Assembly: GCA_029961685.1 (NCBI GenBank)
Contig: JARWKL010000002.1
Coordinates: forward strand, 19,932,908 to 19,996,907
Direction: 5' to 3'
Source: Aristolochia californica
Taxonomy: Eukaryota > Streptophyta > Magnoliopsida > Piperales > Aristolochiaceae
Length of the DNA stretch: 64,000 nucleotides
Each line of letters starts with the position of its first letter. Position 1 is the first letter of the stretch. Positions 1 to 12,604 of the stretch are shown in pieces. A model generated the notes under the pieces. The model ran no database searches. It was given only the letters and a program-made list of their open reading frames with translations, and was not told the origin of the DNA. The position numbers and the translations under genes were made by a program.

Positions 1-396
1 AGAAATCACTTTCTTCTAAAATTCCGCATCGCTATTAGGGGTTGTACGAATGGAATTTCCTTGACATGGATAACAAAACTTTGGAGTTCATTTTTAGTGC
101 GTGAAATAATTTTCTTCCCTAACTTTTATTCTAGTTTTCAAATTTTTTTCCACACATGAACTCAAAAATTTTCATTTTGTTTACGAAAAAAGTTTGGATT
201 TGAAAAAAAATTGACCATCCAAAATGGAAATGCAAAAAAACCTGAGAGAGATAATTTTAAAAAGTATCTCAAATTTTGAAGGATACGGAAAAAGTGGCTT
301 GTTTGGCTCTGGTAAATATCCAACCACACGTTAACTTGAGTATTTATTATTTTCTACTCCTTGAAATTTTTGGATCATTAGGTCATTTGCATCTTC

Positions 397-439
397 AACA
401 TGTTTCTGGCATGCATACCCACCACATTTAAAACATGTT
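397..439. repeat. Dyad element of the satellite monomer
   Basis: AACATGTTT (397-405) and AAACATGTT (431-439) form a perfect 9-bp inverted repeat around a 25-nt centre that contains GCATGCAT. Most monomers keep this arrangement. Each arm also contains the palindrome ACATGT. It could form a hairpin or be a protein-binding dyad; no function is known. The retrotransposon inserted inside the centre of one such element. Confidence 0.7.
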
Positions 440-883
440 AGGATCATTTAGAAATCTCTTTCTGATAAAATTCCACAGAGCTATTAGGGGTTGTACTACT
501 GGAATTTCCCAAATATGGATAACAAAACTTTGGAGTTCATTTTTAGTGCCTGGAATAATTTTCTTCACCTACATTTATTACAGTTTTCAAATTTTTTTTG
601 CATACATGAACTCTAAAATTCTCATTTTGTTTACGAGAAAAGTTTGGATTTGAAAAAAAATTGAACAAAAAAAATGGAAATGCAAAATGTGCTGAGAGAG
701 ATAATTCCAAAAAGTAGCTCTGATTTTGAAGGATATGCAAAAAGTGGGTTGTTTGGCTCAGGTAAATATCCAACCACACGTTAACTTGAATATTTAATTT
801 TTTCTACTCCTTGAAAGTTTTAGATCATTAGGTCATTTGCATCTTCAACATGTTTCTAGCATGCATACCCACCACATTTAAAA
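434..883 (+). repeat. Representative satellite monomer (450 bp)
   Basis: One complete short-form unit, taken from anchor CATGTTAGG to the base before the next anchor. It shows the usual order: CATGTTAGG anchor, TTTGGAGTTC block, poly-T tract, TTTTCATTTTGTTTACG block, poly-A tract, AACATCCAAAATGG-like block, two or three copies of CAAAAAGT, TAAATATCCAACCACACG block, then the dyad around GCATGCAT. The phase is arbitrary because the repeat is circularly permuted. Confidence 0.85.
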
Positions 884-3800
884 CATGTTAGGATCGATTA
901 GAAATCTCTTTCTTATAAAATTCCACCAAGCTATTTGGGGTTCTACTAGTGGAATTTCCCAAAAATAGATAACAAAACTTTGGAGTTCATTTTTAGTTCG
1001 TGAAATAATTTTCTTCACTTACATTTATTATTGTTTTCAAATTTTTTTGCATAAATGAACTCTAAAATTTTCATTTTGTTTACGCGAAAAGTTTGGATTT
1101 GAAAAAAAATTGAACATCCAAAACGGAAATGCAAAAAGTACTGGGAGAGATAATTCCAAAAAGTATCTCTGATTTTGAAGGAAAGGGAAAAAGTTGGTTG
1201 TTTGGTCCAGGTAAATATCCAACCACACGTTAACTTGAGAATTTAATTTTTTCTACTCCTTGAAATTTTTGGATCATTAGGTCATTTGCATGTTCAACAA
1301 GTTTGTGGCATGCATACCCACCACATTTAAATCATGTTAGGATCAATTATAATTCTCTTTCTTATAAAATTCTACCAAGCTTTTAGGGGTTGTACGAGTG
1401 GAGTTTCCCAAACATGGAAAATAAAACTTTAGAATTCATTTTTGTACTAGAAATAATTTTCTTTACTTACATTTATTATAGTTTTCAAATTTTTTTGCCT
1501 ACATGAACTTTAAAATTTTCATTTTGTTTACGAGAAAAGTGGGACGAGTTTAGATTTGAGAAAAAGTTGAACATCCAAAATTGAAATGCAGAAAGTACTG
1601 AGAGATAATTCAAAAATATATCTCTGATTTTGAAGGATAGGCAAAAAGTGAGTTGTTTGGCTCTAGTAATTATCCAACCACACTTTAACTTGAGAATTCA
1701 ATTTTTTCTTCTCCTTGAAATTTTTGGATCATTAGGTCATTTTCATCTTCAACATGTTTTTGGCATGCATACCCACCACATTTAAAACATGTTAGGATCA
1801 ATTAGAAATCTCTTTCTTATAAAATTCCACCAAGCTATTAGGGGTTGTACTAGTGGAATTTCCCAAACATGGATACCAAAACTTTTGAGTTCATTTTTAG
1901 TGCGTGAAATAATTTTAATCACTTAAATTTTATTATATATTTTTCAAATTTTTTTGCAAGCGTGAACTCTAAAATTTTCATTTTGTTTCCGAGAAAAGTT
2001 TGGATTTAAAAAAAAGTTGAACATTCAAATTGGAAATGCAAAAAGAACTCTGATTTTGAAGGATAGGCCAAAAGTTGGTTGTTTGGCTCTGGTAAATATC
2101 CAACCACACGTTAACTTGAGAATTTAATTTTTTCTACACCTTGAAATTTTTGGATCTTTAGTTCATTTGCAGCTGCAACATGTTTCTGGCATGCATACCC
2201 ACCACATTTAAAACATGTGAGGATCAATTAGAAATCTCTTTCTTATAAAATTCCACCAAGCTATTAGGGGTTGTACTACTGGAATTTCCCAAACATGGAT
2301 AAGAAAACTTTGGAGTTCATTTTTAGTGCATCAAATAATTTTCTATACTTACAATTATTATAGTTTTCAAATTTTTTTGCGTAAATGACTCTAAAATTTT
2401 CATTTTGTTTACGAGAAAAGTTTCGATTTGAAAAAAAATTGAACATCTGAAATGGAAATGGCGAAAGTGCTGAGACATATAATTCCAAAAAGTATCTCTG
2501 ATTTTAAAGGATAGGCAAAAAGTGGATTGTTTGGCTCTGGTACATATCCAAACACACTTTAACTTGAGAATTTAATTTTTTCTCCTCCTTGAAATTTTTG
2601 AATCATTAGGTCATTTGCATCTTCAACATGTTTCTGGCATGCATACCCACCACATTTAAAACATGTTAGGATCAATTAGAAATCTCTTTCTTATGAAATT
2701 CCACCAAGCTATTAGTGGTTGTACTAGTAGAATTTCCCCAAATAGATAACAAAACTTTAGAGTTCATTTTTAGTGCATGAAATAATTTTCTTGACTTACT
2801 TTTATTATAGTTGTCAAATTTTTTTGCATACATGAACTCTAATATTTTCATTTTGTTTACGAGAAATGTTTGGATTTGAAAAAAATTGAACATCCAAAAT
2901 GGAAATGCAAAAATTGCAGAGAGAGATAATTCCAAAAAGTATATCTGATTTTGAAGGATAAGCAAAAAGTGGGTTGTTTGGCTCTGGTAAATATCCAACC
3001 ACACGTTAACTTGAGTATTTAATTTTTTCTACTGCTTGAAATTTTGGATCATTAGGTCATTTGCATCTTCAACATGTTTTTGGCATGCATACCCACCACA
3101 TTTAAAACATGTTAGGATCAATTAGAAATCTCTTTCTTATAAAATTTCACCAAGCTTTTAGGGGTTGTACTAGTGGAATTTCCCAAACATGGATAACAAA
3201 ACTTAGGAGTTTATTTTTAGTGCGTGAAATAATTTTCTTCACTTACATTGATTATTGTTTTCAAATTGTTCTGCATATATGAACACTAAAATTTTCATTT
3301 TGTCCACGAGAAAAGTTTCGATTTGAAAAAAAAATTGAACATCCAAAATGGAAATGTAGAAAGAGCTGAGAGAGATAATTCCAAAAGTATCTCTGATTTT
3401 GAAGGATAGGCAAAAAGTGGGTTTTTTGGCTCAGGTAAATATCCAACCACACATTAGCTTGAGAATTTGATTTTTTCTTCTCCTTGAAAATTTTGGATCA
3501 TTAGGTCATTTGCATATTTAACATGTTTCTGGCATGCATACCCACCACATTTAAAACATGTGAGGATCAATTAGAAATCCCTTTCTTATAAAATTCCACC
3601 AAGCTATTAGGGGTTGTACTAGTGGAATTTCCCAAACATGGATAACAAAACTTTGGCGTTCATTTTTAGTGTGTGAAATAATTTTCTTCACTTACATTTA
3701 TTATAGTTTTCAAATTTTTTTGCATATGAACTCTAAAATTTTCATTTTGTTTACGAGAAAAGTTTGGATTTGATAAAAAATTGAACATCCAAAATGGAAA

Positions 3801-4197
3801 TGCAAAAAGTGTTGAGGGAGATAATTCCAAAAAGTATCTCTGATTCTGAAGGATAGGCAAAAAGTGGGTTGTTTGGCTTATGTAAATATCCAACCATACG
3901 TTAACTTGAGAATGTAATTTTTTCTACTCGTAAAATTTTTGGATCATTAGGTCATTTTCATCTTTCACATGTTTCTTGCATGCATTCCCACCACATTTAA
4001 AAATTGTTAGGATGAATTAGAAATCTCTTTCTTATAAAATTCCACCAAGCTATTAGGAGTTGTACTAGTCGAATTTCCCAAACTTGGATACCAAAACTTT
4101 GGAGTTCTTTTTTAGTGCGTAAAATAATTTTCTTCATTTACATTTATTATAGTTTTCAAATTTTTTTGCATTCATGAACTCTAAAATTTTCATTTTG

Positions 4198-4261
4198 TTG
4201 CGATCTATTTGCCTTATATCTTTTTTGTTTACAAGAAAAATGGGAGAGTGAAAACTCAACT
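4198..4261. repeat. Monomer with two short unique insertions
   Basis: Inside the poly-T/poly-A part of this monomer, about 27-29 bp not seen elsewhere (including GCGATCTATTTGCC) lies between CATTTTG and TTTTTGTTTAC. A second stretch of about 20 bp (GGGAGAGTGAAAACTCAAC) precedes TTTGGATTTG. The rest of the monomer is ordinary satellite. The origin of the inserts is not recognised; no target duplication is convincing. Confidence 0.7.
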
Positions 4262-7200
4262 TTGGATTTGAAAAAAAAATTTTACATCCAAAATGGAAAT
4301 ACACAAATGCCGAGAGAGATAAATCCAAAAAGTAACGGTGATTTTTAACGATAGGCAAAAAGTGGGTTGTTTGGCTCTAGTAAATATCAAACCACACGTT
4401 AACTTGAGAATTTAATTTTTTCTACTCCTTGAAATTTTTGGATCATTAGGTCACTTGCATCCTCAACATGTTTCAGGCATGCATATCCACCACATTTAAA
4501 ACATGTTAGGATCTGTTAGAAGTATCTTTCCTATGAAATTCTGGCAAGGTATTAGGGATTGTACTAGTGGAATTTCCCAAACATGGATAGCAAAACTTCG
4601 GAGTTCATTTTTAATGCGTGAAATAATTTTCTTCCCTTACATTTATTATGGTTTTCAAAATTTTTTTGCATACATGAAGTCTAAAATTTTCATTTAGTGT
4701 ACGAGTAAAGTTTGGATTTGAAAAAAAATTGAACATCCAAAATGGAAATGCAAAAAGTGCTGAGAGAGATAATTCCAAAAAGTATCTTTGATTTTGAAGG
4801 ATAGGCAAAAAAGTGGGACGTTGTGCTCTGGTAAATATCCAACCACACGTTAACTTGAGAATTTAATTTTTTATCCCCCTTGAAATGTTTGGGTCATTAG
4901 GTTATTTGCATCTTCAACATGTTTCTAGCATGCATACCCACCACAATTAAAACATGTTAGGATCAATTAGAAATCTCTTTCTTGTAAAATTCCACCAAGC
5001 TATTAGGGGTTGTACTAGTGGAATTTCCCAAACATGGATAGCAAAACTTTGGAGTTCATTTTTAGTGCGTGAAATAATTTTCATCACTTACATTTATTAC
5101 AGTTTTGAAATTTTTTTGAATACATGAACTCTAAAATTTTCATTTTGTTTACGAGAAAAGTTGGACAAGTTTTAATTTGAAAAAAAATTCAACATCCAAA
5201 ATGGAAATGCCGAAAGTGCTAAGAGAGATAATTCAAAAAAGTATCTCTGATTTTGAAGAATAGGCAAAAAGTGAGTTGTTTTGCTCTGGTAAATATCCAA
5301 CCACACTTTAATTTGAGAATTTAATTTTTTCTACTCCATGAAATGTTTGGATCATTTGGTCATTTTCATCTTCAACATGTTTCTTGCATGCAAACCCACT
5401 ACATTTAAAACATGTTAGGATCAATTAGAAATCTCTTTCTTATAAAATTCCTCCAAGCTATTTGGGGTTGTACTAGTCGAATTTCCCAAACATGGATAAC
5501 AAAACTTTGGAGTTCATTTTTAGTACGTGAAATAATTTTCTCCACTTACATTTATTGTATTTTTCAAATTTTTTTTGCATACATGAACTCTAAAATTTTC
5601 ATTTTGTTTACGAGAAAAGTTTGGATTTGAAAAAAAATTGAACATCCAAAACGGAAATGCAAAAAGTGCTGAGAGAGATAATTCCAAAAAGTATCTCTGA
5701 TTTTGAAGGATAGGCAAAAAGGGGGCTCTGTGGCTCTGGTATATATGTAACCACACGTTAACTTGAGAATTTAATTTTTTCTTCACCGTGAAATTTTTGG
5801 ATCATTAGGTCAATTGCATTTTCAACATGTTTCTGGCATGCATATGCACCACATTTAAAACATGTTAGGATCAATTAGAAATCTCTCTCTTATGAAATTC
5901 CACCAAGCTATTAGGGGTTGTACTAGTCGAATTTCCCAAACAGGGATAACAAAACTTTGGAGTTCATTTTTAGTGCGTGAAATAATTTTCCTCACTTACA
6001 TTTATTGTAGTTTTAGAATTTTTTTTGCATACATGAACTTTAAAATTTTCATTTTGTTTACAAGAAAAGTTTGGAGTTGGAAAAAAATTGAACATCCAAA
6101 AGGGAAATGGAAAAAGTGCTCAGAGAGATAATTCCAAAAAGTATCTTTGATTTTGAAGGATTGGCAAAATATGGGTTGTTTGCCTCTGGTATATATCCAA
6201 CCACACGTTACCTTGAGAATTTAATTTTTTCTTCACCTTGAAATTTGGATCATTAGGTCATTTCCATCTTCAACATGTTTCTAGCATGCATACCCACCAC
6301 ATTTAGACAATGTTAGGATCAATTAGAAATCTCTTTCTTATAAAATTCCACCAAGCTATTAGGGGTTGTACTAGCGGAATTTCCCAAACATGGATAATAA
6401 AACTTTGGAGTTCATTTTTAGTGCATGAAATAATTTTCTTCACTTTCGTTTATTATAGTTTTCAAATTTTTTTTGCAAACATGAACTCTAAAATTTTCAT
6501 TTTGTTTACGAGAAAAGTTTGGATTTGAAAAAAAGTTTAACATCCAAAACTGTAATGCAAAAAGTACGGAGAGATATAATTCCAAAAGGTATCTCAGATT
6601 TCGAAGGACAGGCAAAAAGTGGGATGTTGGGCTCTGGTAAATATCCAACCACATGTTAACTTGAGAATTTAATTTTTTCTCCGCCTTGAAATTTTTGGAT
6701 CATTAAGTTATTTGCATCTTCGACATGTTTCTAGAATGCATACCCACCACATTTAAAACATGTTAGGATCAATTCGAAATCTCTTTCTTATAAAATTCCA
6801 CCAAGCTATTAGGTGTTGTACTTGAGGACTTTCCCAAACATGGATAGCAAAACTTAGGAGTTCATTTTTAGTGCGTGAAATAATTTTCTTCACTTACATT
6901 TATTATAGTTTTCAATTTTTTTTGCATACTTAAACTCTAAAATTTTCATTTTGTTTACGAGAAAAGTTGGACAAGTTTGGATTTGAAAAAAAATTGAACA
7001 TCCAAAATGAAAATGCCGAAAGAGCTAAGAGAGACAATTCAAAAAAGTGTCACTGATTTTGAAGGAAAGGCAAAAAGTGAGTTGTTTGGCTCTAGTAAAA
7101 TATTCAACAACACTTTAACTTGAGAATTTAATTTTTTCTACTCCTTGAAAGTTTTGGATCATTAGGTCATTTTCATCTTCAACATGTTTCTTGCATGCAA

Positions 7201-9890
7201 ACCCACCACATTTAAAACATGTTAGGATCAATTAGAATCTCTTTCTTTTAAAATTCCACCATACTATTAGGGGTTGTACTAGTCGAATTTTCCAAACAAG
7301 GATAACAAAACTTTGGAGTTCATTTTTAGTGGGTGAAATTATTTTCTTCACTTACATTTATTATAGTTTTAGAATTTTTTTTGCATACATGAACTCAAAA
7401 ATTTTCATTTTGTTTACGAGAAAAGTTGGACAAGTTTGGATTTGAAAAAAAATTGAACATCCAAAATGGAAATGCCGAAAGTGCTAAGAGAGATAATTCA
7501 AAAAAGTGTCTCTGATTTTGAAGGAAAGGCAAAAAAGTGTGTTGTTTGGCTCTGGTAAATATCCAACCACACTTTAACTTGAGAATTAAATTTTTTCTAC
7601 TCGAAATTTTTGGATCATTAGGTCATTTTCATCTTCAACATGTTTCTTGCATGTGTACCCTCCACATTTAAAAGATGTTAGGATCAATTAGAAATCTCTT
7701 TCTTATAAAATTCCACCAAGCTATTAGGGGTTGTACTAGTGGAATTTCCCAAACATGAATACCAAAACTTTGGAGTTCATTTTTAGTGCGTAAAATAATT
7801 TTCTTCATTTACATTTATTATAGTTTTCAAATTTTTTTGCATAAATGAACTCTAAAATTTTCTTTTTGTTTACAAGAAAAGTTTGGATTTGAAAACAAAT
7901 TCAACATCCAAAATGGAAATGCAAAAAGTGCGTTGGAGAGATAATTCCAAAAAGTATCTCTGATTTTGAAGGATAGGAAAAAAGTGGGTTGGTTGGCTCA
8001 GGTAAATATCCAACCACACGTTAACTTGAGAATTTAATTTCTTCTTCTCCTTGAAAATTGAGGATCATTAGGTCATTTGCCTCTTCAACATGTTTCTAGC
8101 ATCCATACCCACCACATTTAAAACATGTTAGGATCAATTAGAAATCTCTTTCTTTTAAAATTCCACCAAGCTATTAGAGGTTGTACTAGTGGAATAGCCA
8201 AAACATGGATAACAAAACTTTGGAGTTCATTTTTAGTGCGTGAAATAATTTTCTTAACTTACATTTATTATAGTTTTCAAATTTTTTTGCATACATGAAC
8301 TCTAAAATTTTCATTTTGTTTACGAGATAAGTTTGGATTTGAAAAAAAATTGAACATCCAAAATGGAAATGCATAAAGTGCGGAGGCGAGATAATTCAAA
8401 TAAGTATCATTGATTTTGAAGGATAGGCAAAAAGTGAGTTGTTTGGCTCTGATAAATATCCAACCACACGTTAACTTGAGAATTTAATTTTTTCTCCTCC
8501 TTGAAATTTTTGGATCATTAGGTCATCTGCCTCTTCAACATGTTTCTGGCATCCATACCCACCACATTTAAAACCAGTTAGGATCAATTAGAAATCTCTT
8601 TCTTTTAAAATTCCACCAAGCTATTTGGGTTTGTACTAGTGGAATTTCCCAAACATGGATAACAAAACTTTGGAGTTCATTTTTAGTGCGTGAAATAATT
8701 TTCTTCTCAAACATTTATTATAGTTTTCAAATTTTTTTGCATACATGAACTCTAAAATTTTCATTTTGTTGACGAGAAAAGTTTGGATTTGAAAAAAAGT
8801 TTAACATCCAAAATGGTAATGCAAAAAGTGTGGAGAGAGATAATTTCAAAAAGTATCTCTGATTTCGAAGGATAAGCAAAAAGTGCGATATTGGGCTCTG
8901 GTAAATATCCAACCACACGTTAACTTGAGAATTTAATTTTTTCACCTCCTTGAAATTTTTGGATCATTAGGTTATTTGAATCTTCGACATGTTTCTAGGA
9001 TGCATACCCACCACATTTAGAACATGTTAGGATCAATTCAAAATCTCTTTCTTATAAAATTCCACCAAGCTGTTAGGGGTTGGACTAGAGGACTTTCCCA
9101 AACATGGATAGCAAAAATTTGGATTTCATTTTTAGTGCGTGAAATAATATTCTCCGCTTACATTTATTATAGTTTTCAAATTTTTTTGCATACACGAAAT
9201 CTAAAATTTTCATTTTGTTTACGAGAAAAGTTGGACAAGTTTGGATTTGAAAAAAAATTGAACATCCAAAGTGGAAATGCCGAAAGTGCTAAGTGAGATA
9301 ATTCAAAAAATTCTCTGATTTTGAAGGAAAGGCAAAAAGTGAGTTGTTTGGCTCTGGTAAATATTCAACAACACTTTAACTTGAGAATTTAATGTTTTCT
9401 ACTCCTTCAAATTTTTGAATCATTAGGTCATTTTCATCTTCAACATGTTTCTTGCATGCAAACCCACAACATTTAAAACATGTTAGGATCAATTAGAAAT
9501 CTCTTTATTATAAAATTCCACCATGCTGTTAGGGGTTATACTAGTCGAATTTCCCAAACAAGGACAACAAAACTTTGGAGTTCATTTTTAGTGTGTGAAG
9601 TTATTTTCTTCACTTACTTTTATTATAGTTTTAGAATTTTTTTTGCATACATGAACTCTAAAATTTTCATTTTGTTTACGAGAAAAGTTGGACAAGTTTG
9701 GATTTGAACAAAAATTGAACATCCAAAATGGAAATGGCGAAAGTGCTAAGAGAGATAATTCAAAAAAGTGTCTCTGATTTTGAAGGAAAAGCAAAAAAGT
9801 GAGTTGTTTGGCTCTGGTAATTATCCAACCACACTTTAACGTGAGAATTTAATTTTTTCTCCTCCTTGAAATTTTTGGATCATTAGGTCA

Positions 9891-9931
9891 TTTTCATCTT
9901 CATTTTTTCAAAATGTTTCAATTAGAAATCT
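9891..9931. repeat. Satellite monomer lacking the dyad block
   Basis: After CATTTTCATCTTCA the sequence runs through a short T/A stretch directly into TTTCAATTAGAAATC. The segment that normally holds both AACATGTT arms, GCATGCAT and CCCACCACATT is missing. This is a local deletion of one of the better conserved monomer parts, so the block is not needed for the unit to persist in the array. Confidence 0.7.
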
Positions 9932-10806
9932 CTTTCTTATAAAATTCCACGAAGCTATTAGGGGTTCTACTAGTGGAATTTCCAAAAACTAAATACGAAA
10001 CTTTGGAGTTCATTTTTATTGCGTAAAATAATTTTCTTCATTTACATTTATTATAGTTTTCAAATTTTTTTGCATACAAGAAATTTAAAATTTTCATTTT
10101 GTTTACGAGAAAAGTTTGGATTTGAAAAAAAATTGAACATCCAAAATGGAAATGCAAAAAGTGCGGAGGAGAGATAATTCCAAAAAGTATCTCTGATTTT
10201 GAAGGATAGGCAAACAGTGGGTTGTTTGGTTGTGGTAAATATCCAACCACACGTTAACTTGAGAATTTAATTTTTTCTTCTCCTTGAAATTTGAGGATCA
10301 TTAGGTGATTTGCCTCTTCAATATGTTTCTGGCATCCATACCCACCACATTAAAAACATGGTAGGATCAATTAGAAATCTCTTTCTTTTAAAATTCCACC
10401 AAGCTATTAGGGGTTGTACAAGTGGAATTTCCCAAACATGGATAACAAAACTTTGGAGTTCATTTTTAGTGCGTGAAATAATTTTCTTCACTTACATTGA
10501 TTATAGTTTTCAAATTTTTTTGCAAACATGAACTCTAAAATTTTCATTTTGTTTACGAGATAAGTTTGGATTTGAAAAAAAATTGAACATCCAAAATGGA
10601 AATGCAAAAAGTGCGGAGGAGAGATAATTCCAAAAAGTATCTCTGATTTTGAAGGATAGGCAAAAAGTGGGTTGTTTGGCTCTGGTAAATATCCAACCAC
10701 ACGTTAACTTGAAAATTTAATTTTTTCTATTCCTTGAAATTTGTGGATCATTAGGTCATTTGCCTCTTTAAAATGTTTCTGGTTTCCATACCCACCAAAT
10801 TTAAAA

Positions 10807-12604
10807 CATGTTAGGATCAATTAGAAATCTCTTTCTTTTAAAATTCCACCAAGCTATTAGGGTTTGTACAAGTGTAATTTCCCAAATATGGATAACAAAA
10901 CTTTGGAGTTCATTTTTAGTGCGTGAAATAATTTTCTTTACTTACATTTATTATAGTTTTCAATTTTTTTTGCATTCATGAAGTCTAAAATTTTCATTTT
11001 GTTTACGAGAAAAGTTTGGATTTGAAAAAAAGTTTAACATCCAAAATGGTAATGCAAAAAGTGCGGAGAGAGATAATTCCAAAAGGCATCTCAGATTTTG
11101 AAGGATAGGCAAAAAGTGGGATGTTGGGCTCTGGTAAATATCCAACCACACGTTAACTTGAGAATTTAATTTTTTCTCCTCATTGAAATTTTTGGATCAT
11201 TAGGTCATTTTCATCTTCAACATGTTTCTTGCATGCGTGCCCGCCACATTTATAACATGTTAGGATCAATTAGAAATCTCTTTCTTATAAAATTCCACCA
11301 AGCTATTAGGGGTTGTACCAGTGGAATTTACCAAACACGAATACCAAAACTTTGGAGTTCATTTTTAGTGCATAAAATAATTTTCTTCATTTACATTTAT
11401 TATAGTTTTCAAATTTTTTTGCATACATGAACTCGAGAATTTTTATTTTGTTTAGAAGAAAAGTTTGGATTTGAAAAGAAATTGAACATCCAAAATGGAA
11501 ATACAAAAAGTGCGTCGGAGAGATAATTCCAAAAAGTATCTCTGATTTTGAAGGATAGGAAAAAAGTGGGTTGTTTGGCTCAGGTAAATATCCAACCACA
11601 CGTTAGCTTGAGAATTTGATTTTTTCTTCTCCTTGAAATTTTTGGATCATTAGGTCATTTGCATATTTAACATGTTTTTGGCATGCATACCCACCACATT
11701 TAAAACAAGTTAGGATCAATTAGAAATCTCTTTCTTATAAACTTCCACCAAGCTATTAGGGGTTGTACTAGTGGAATTTCCCAAACATGGATAACAAAAC
11801 TTTGGAGTTCATTTTTAGTGCGTGAAATAATTTTCTTTACTTACATTTATTATAGTTTTCAATTTTTTTTGCATTCATGAAGTCTAAAATTTTCATTTTG
11901 TTTACGAGAAAAGTTTGGAGTTGAAAAAAAGTTTAACATCCAAAATGGTAATACAAAAAGTGCGGAGAGAGATAATTCCAAAAGGTATCTCAGATTTTGA
12001 AGGATAGGCAAAAAGTGGGATGTTGGGCTCTGGTAAATATCCAACCACACGTTAACTTGAGAATTTAATTTTTTCTCCTCATTGAAATTTTTGGATCATT
12101 AGGTCATTTTCATCTTCAACATGTTTCTTGCATGCGTGCCCACCACATTTATAATATGTTAGGATCAATTAGAAATCTCTTTCTTATAAAATTCCACCAA
12201 GCTATTAGGGGTTGTACCAGTGGAATTTACCAAACACGAATACCAAAACTTTGGAGTTCATTTTTAGTGTGTAAAATAATTTTCTTCATTTACATTTATT
12301 ATATTTTTCAAATTTTTTTGCATACATGAACTCGAGAATTTTTATTTTGTTTCCATGAAAAGTTTGGATTTGAAAAGAAATTGAACATTCAAAATGGAAA
12401 TACAAAAAGTGCGTCGGAGAGATAATTCCAAAAAGTGTCTCTGATTTTGAAGGATAGGAAAAAAGTGGGTTGTTTGGCTCAGGTAAATATCCAACCACAC
12501 GTTAGCTTGAGAATTTGATTTTTTCTTCTCCTTGAAATTTTTGGATCATTAGGTCATTTGCATATTTAACATGTTTCTGGTTGGCATACCCACCACATTT
12601 AAAA
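10807..12604. repeat. Dimeric higher-order duplication (2 x ~899 bp)
   Basis: Two successive pairs of monomers share private variants at a spacing of 899 bp. The variants are GCATTCATGAAGTC (10971 and 11870), the GCATGCGTGCCC block (11233 and 12132), AACTCGAGAATTTTTATT (about 11430 and 12329) and TTAGCTTGAGAATTTGATT (about 11603 and 12502). Neighbouring monomers lack this combination. The boundaries are approximate because the repeat is circularly permuted. This is a recent two-monomer duplication. Confidence 0.8.

Noticed and set aside
543..779. Many minus-strand frames of 60-97 codons starting MWLDIYQSQTTHFLPILQNQ, repeated through the array
   Set aside because: They are the same stretch of each satellite monomer. 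Length and frame vary with indels, neighbouring copies are broken, and no domain or codon bias is visible. Similarity comes from repeat homogenisation, not protein selection.
4503..4697. Plus-strand frames starting MLGSIRNLFLIKFHQAIRG, repeated through the array
   Set aside because: These are the opposite-strand counterpart over the CATGTTAGG anchor. They overlap the minus-strand frames and are disrupted in many monomers; satellite by-product.
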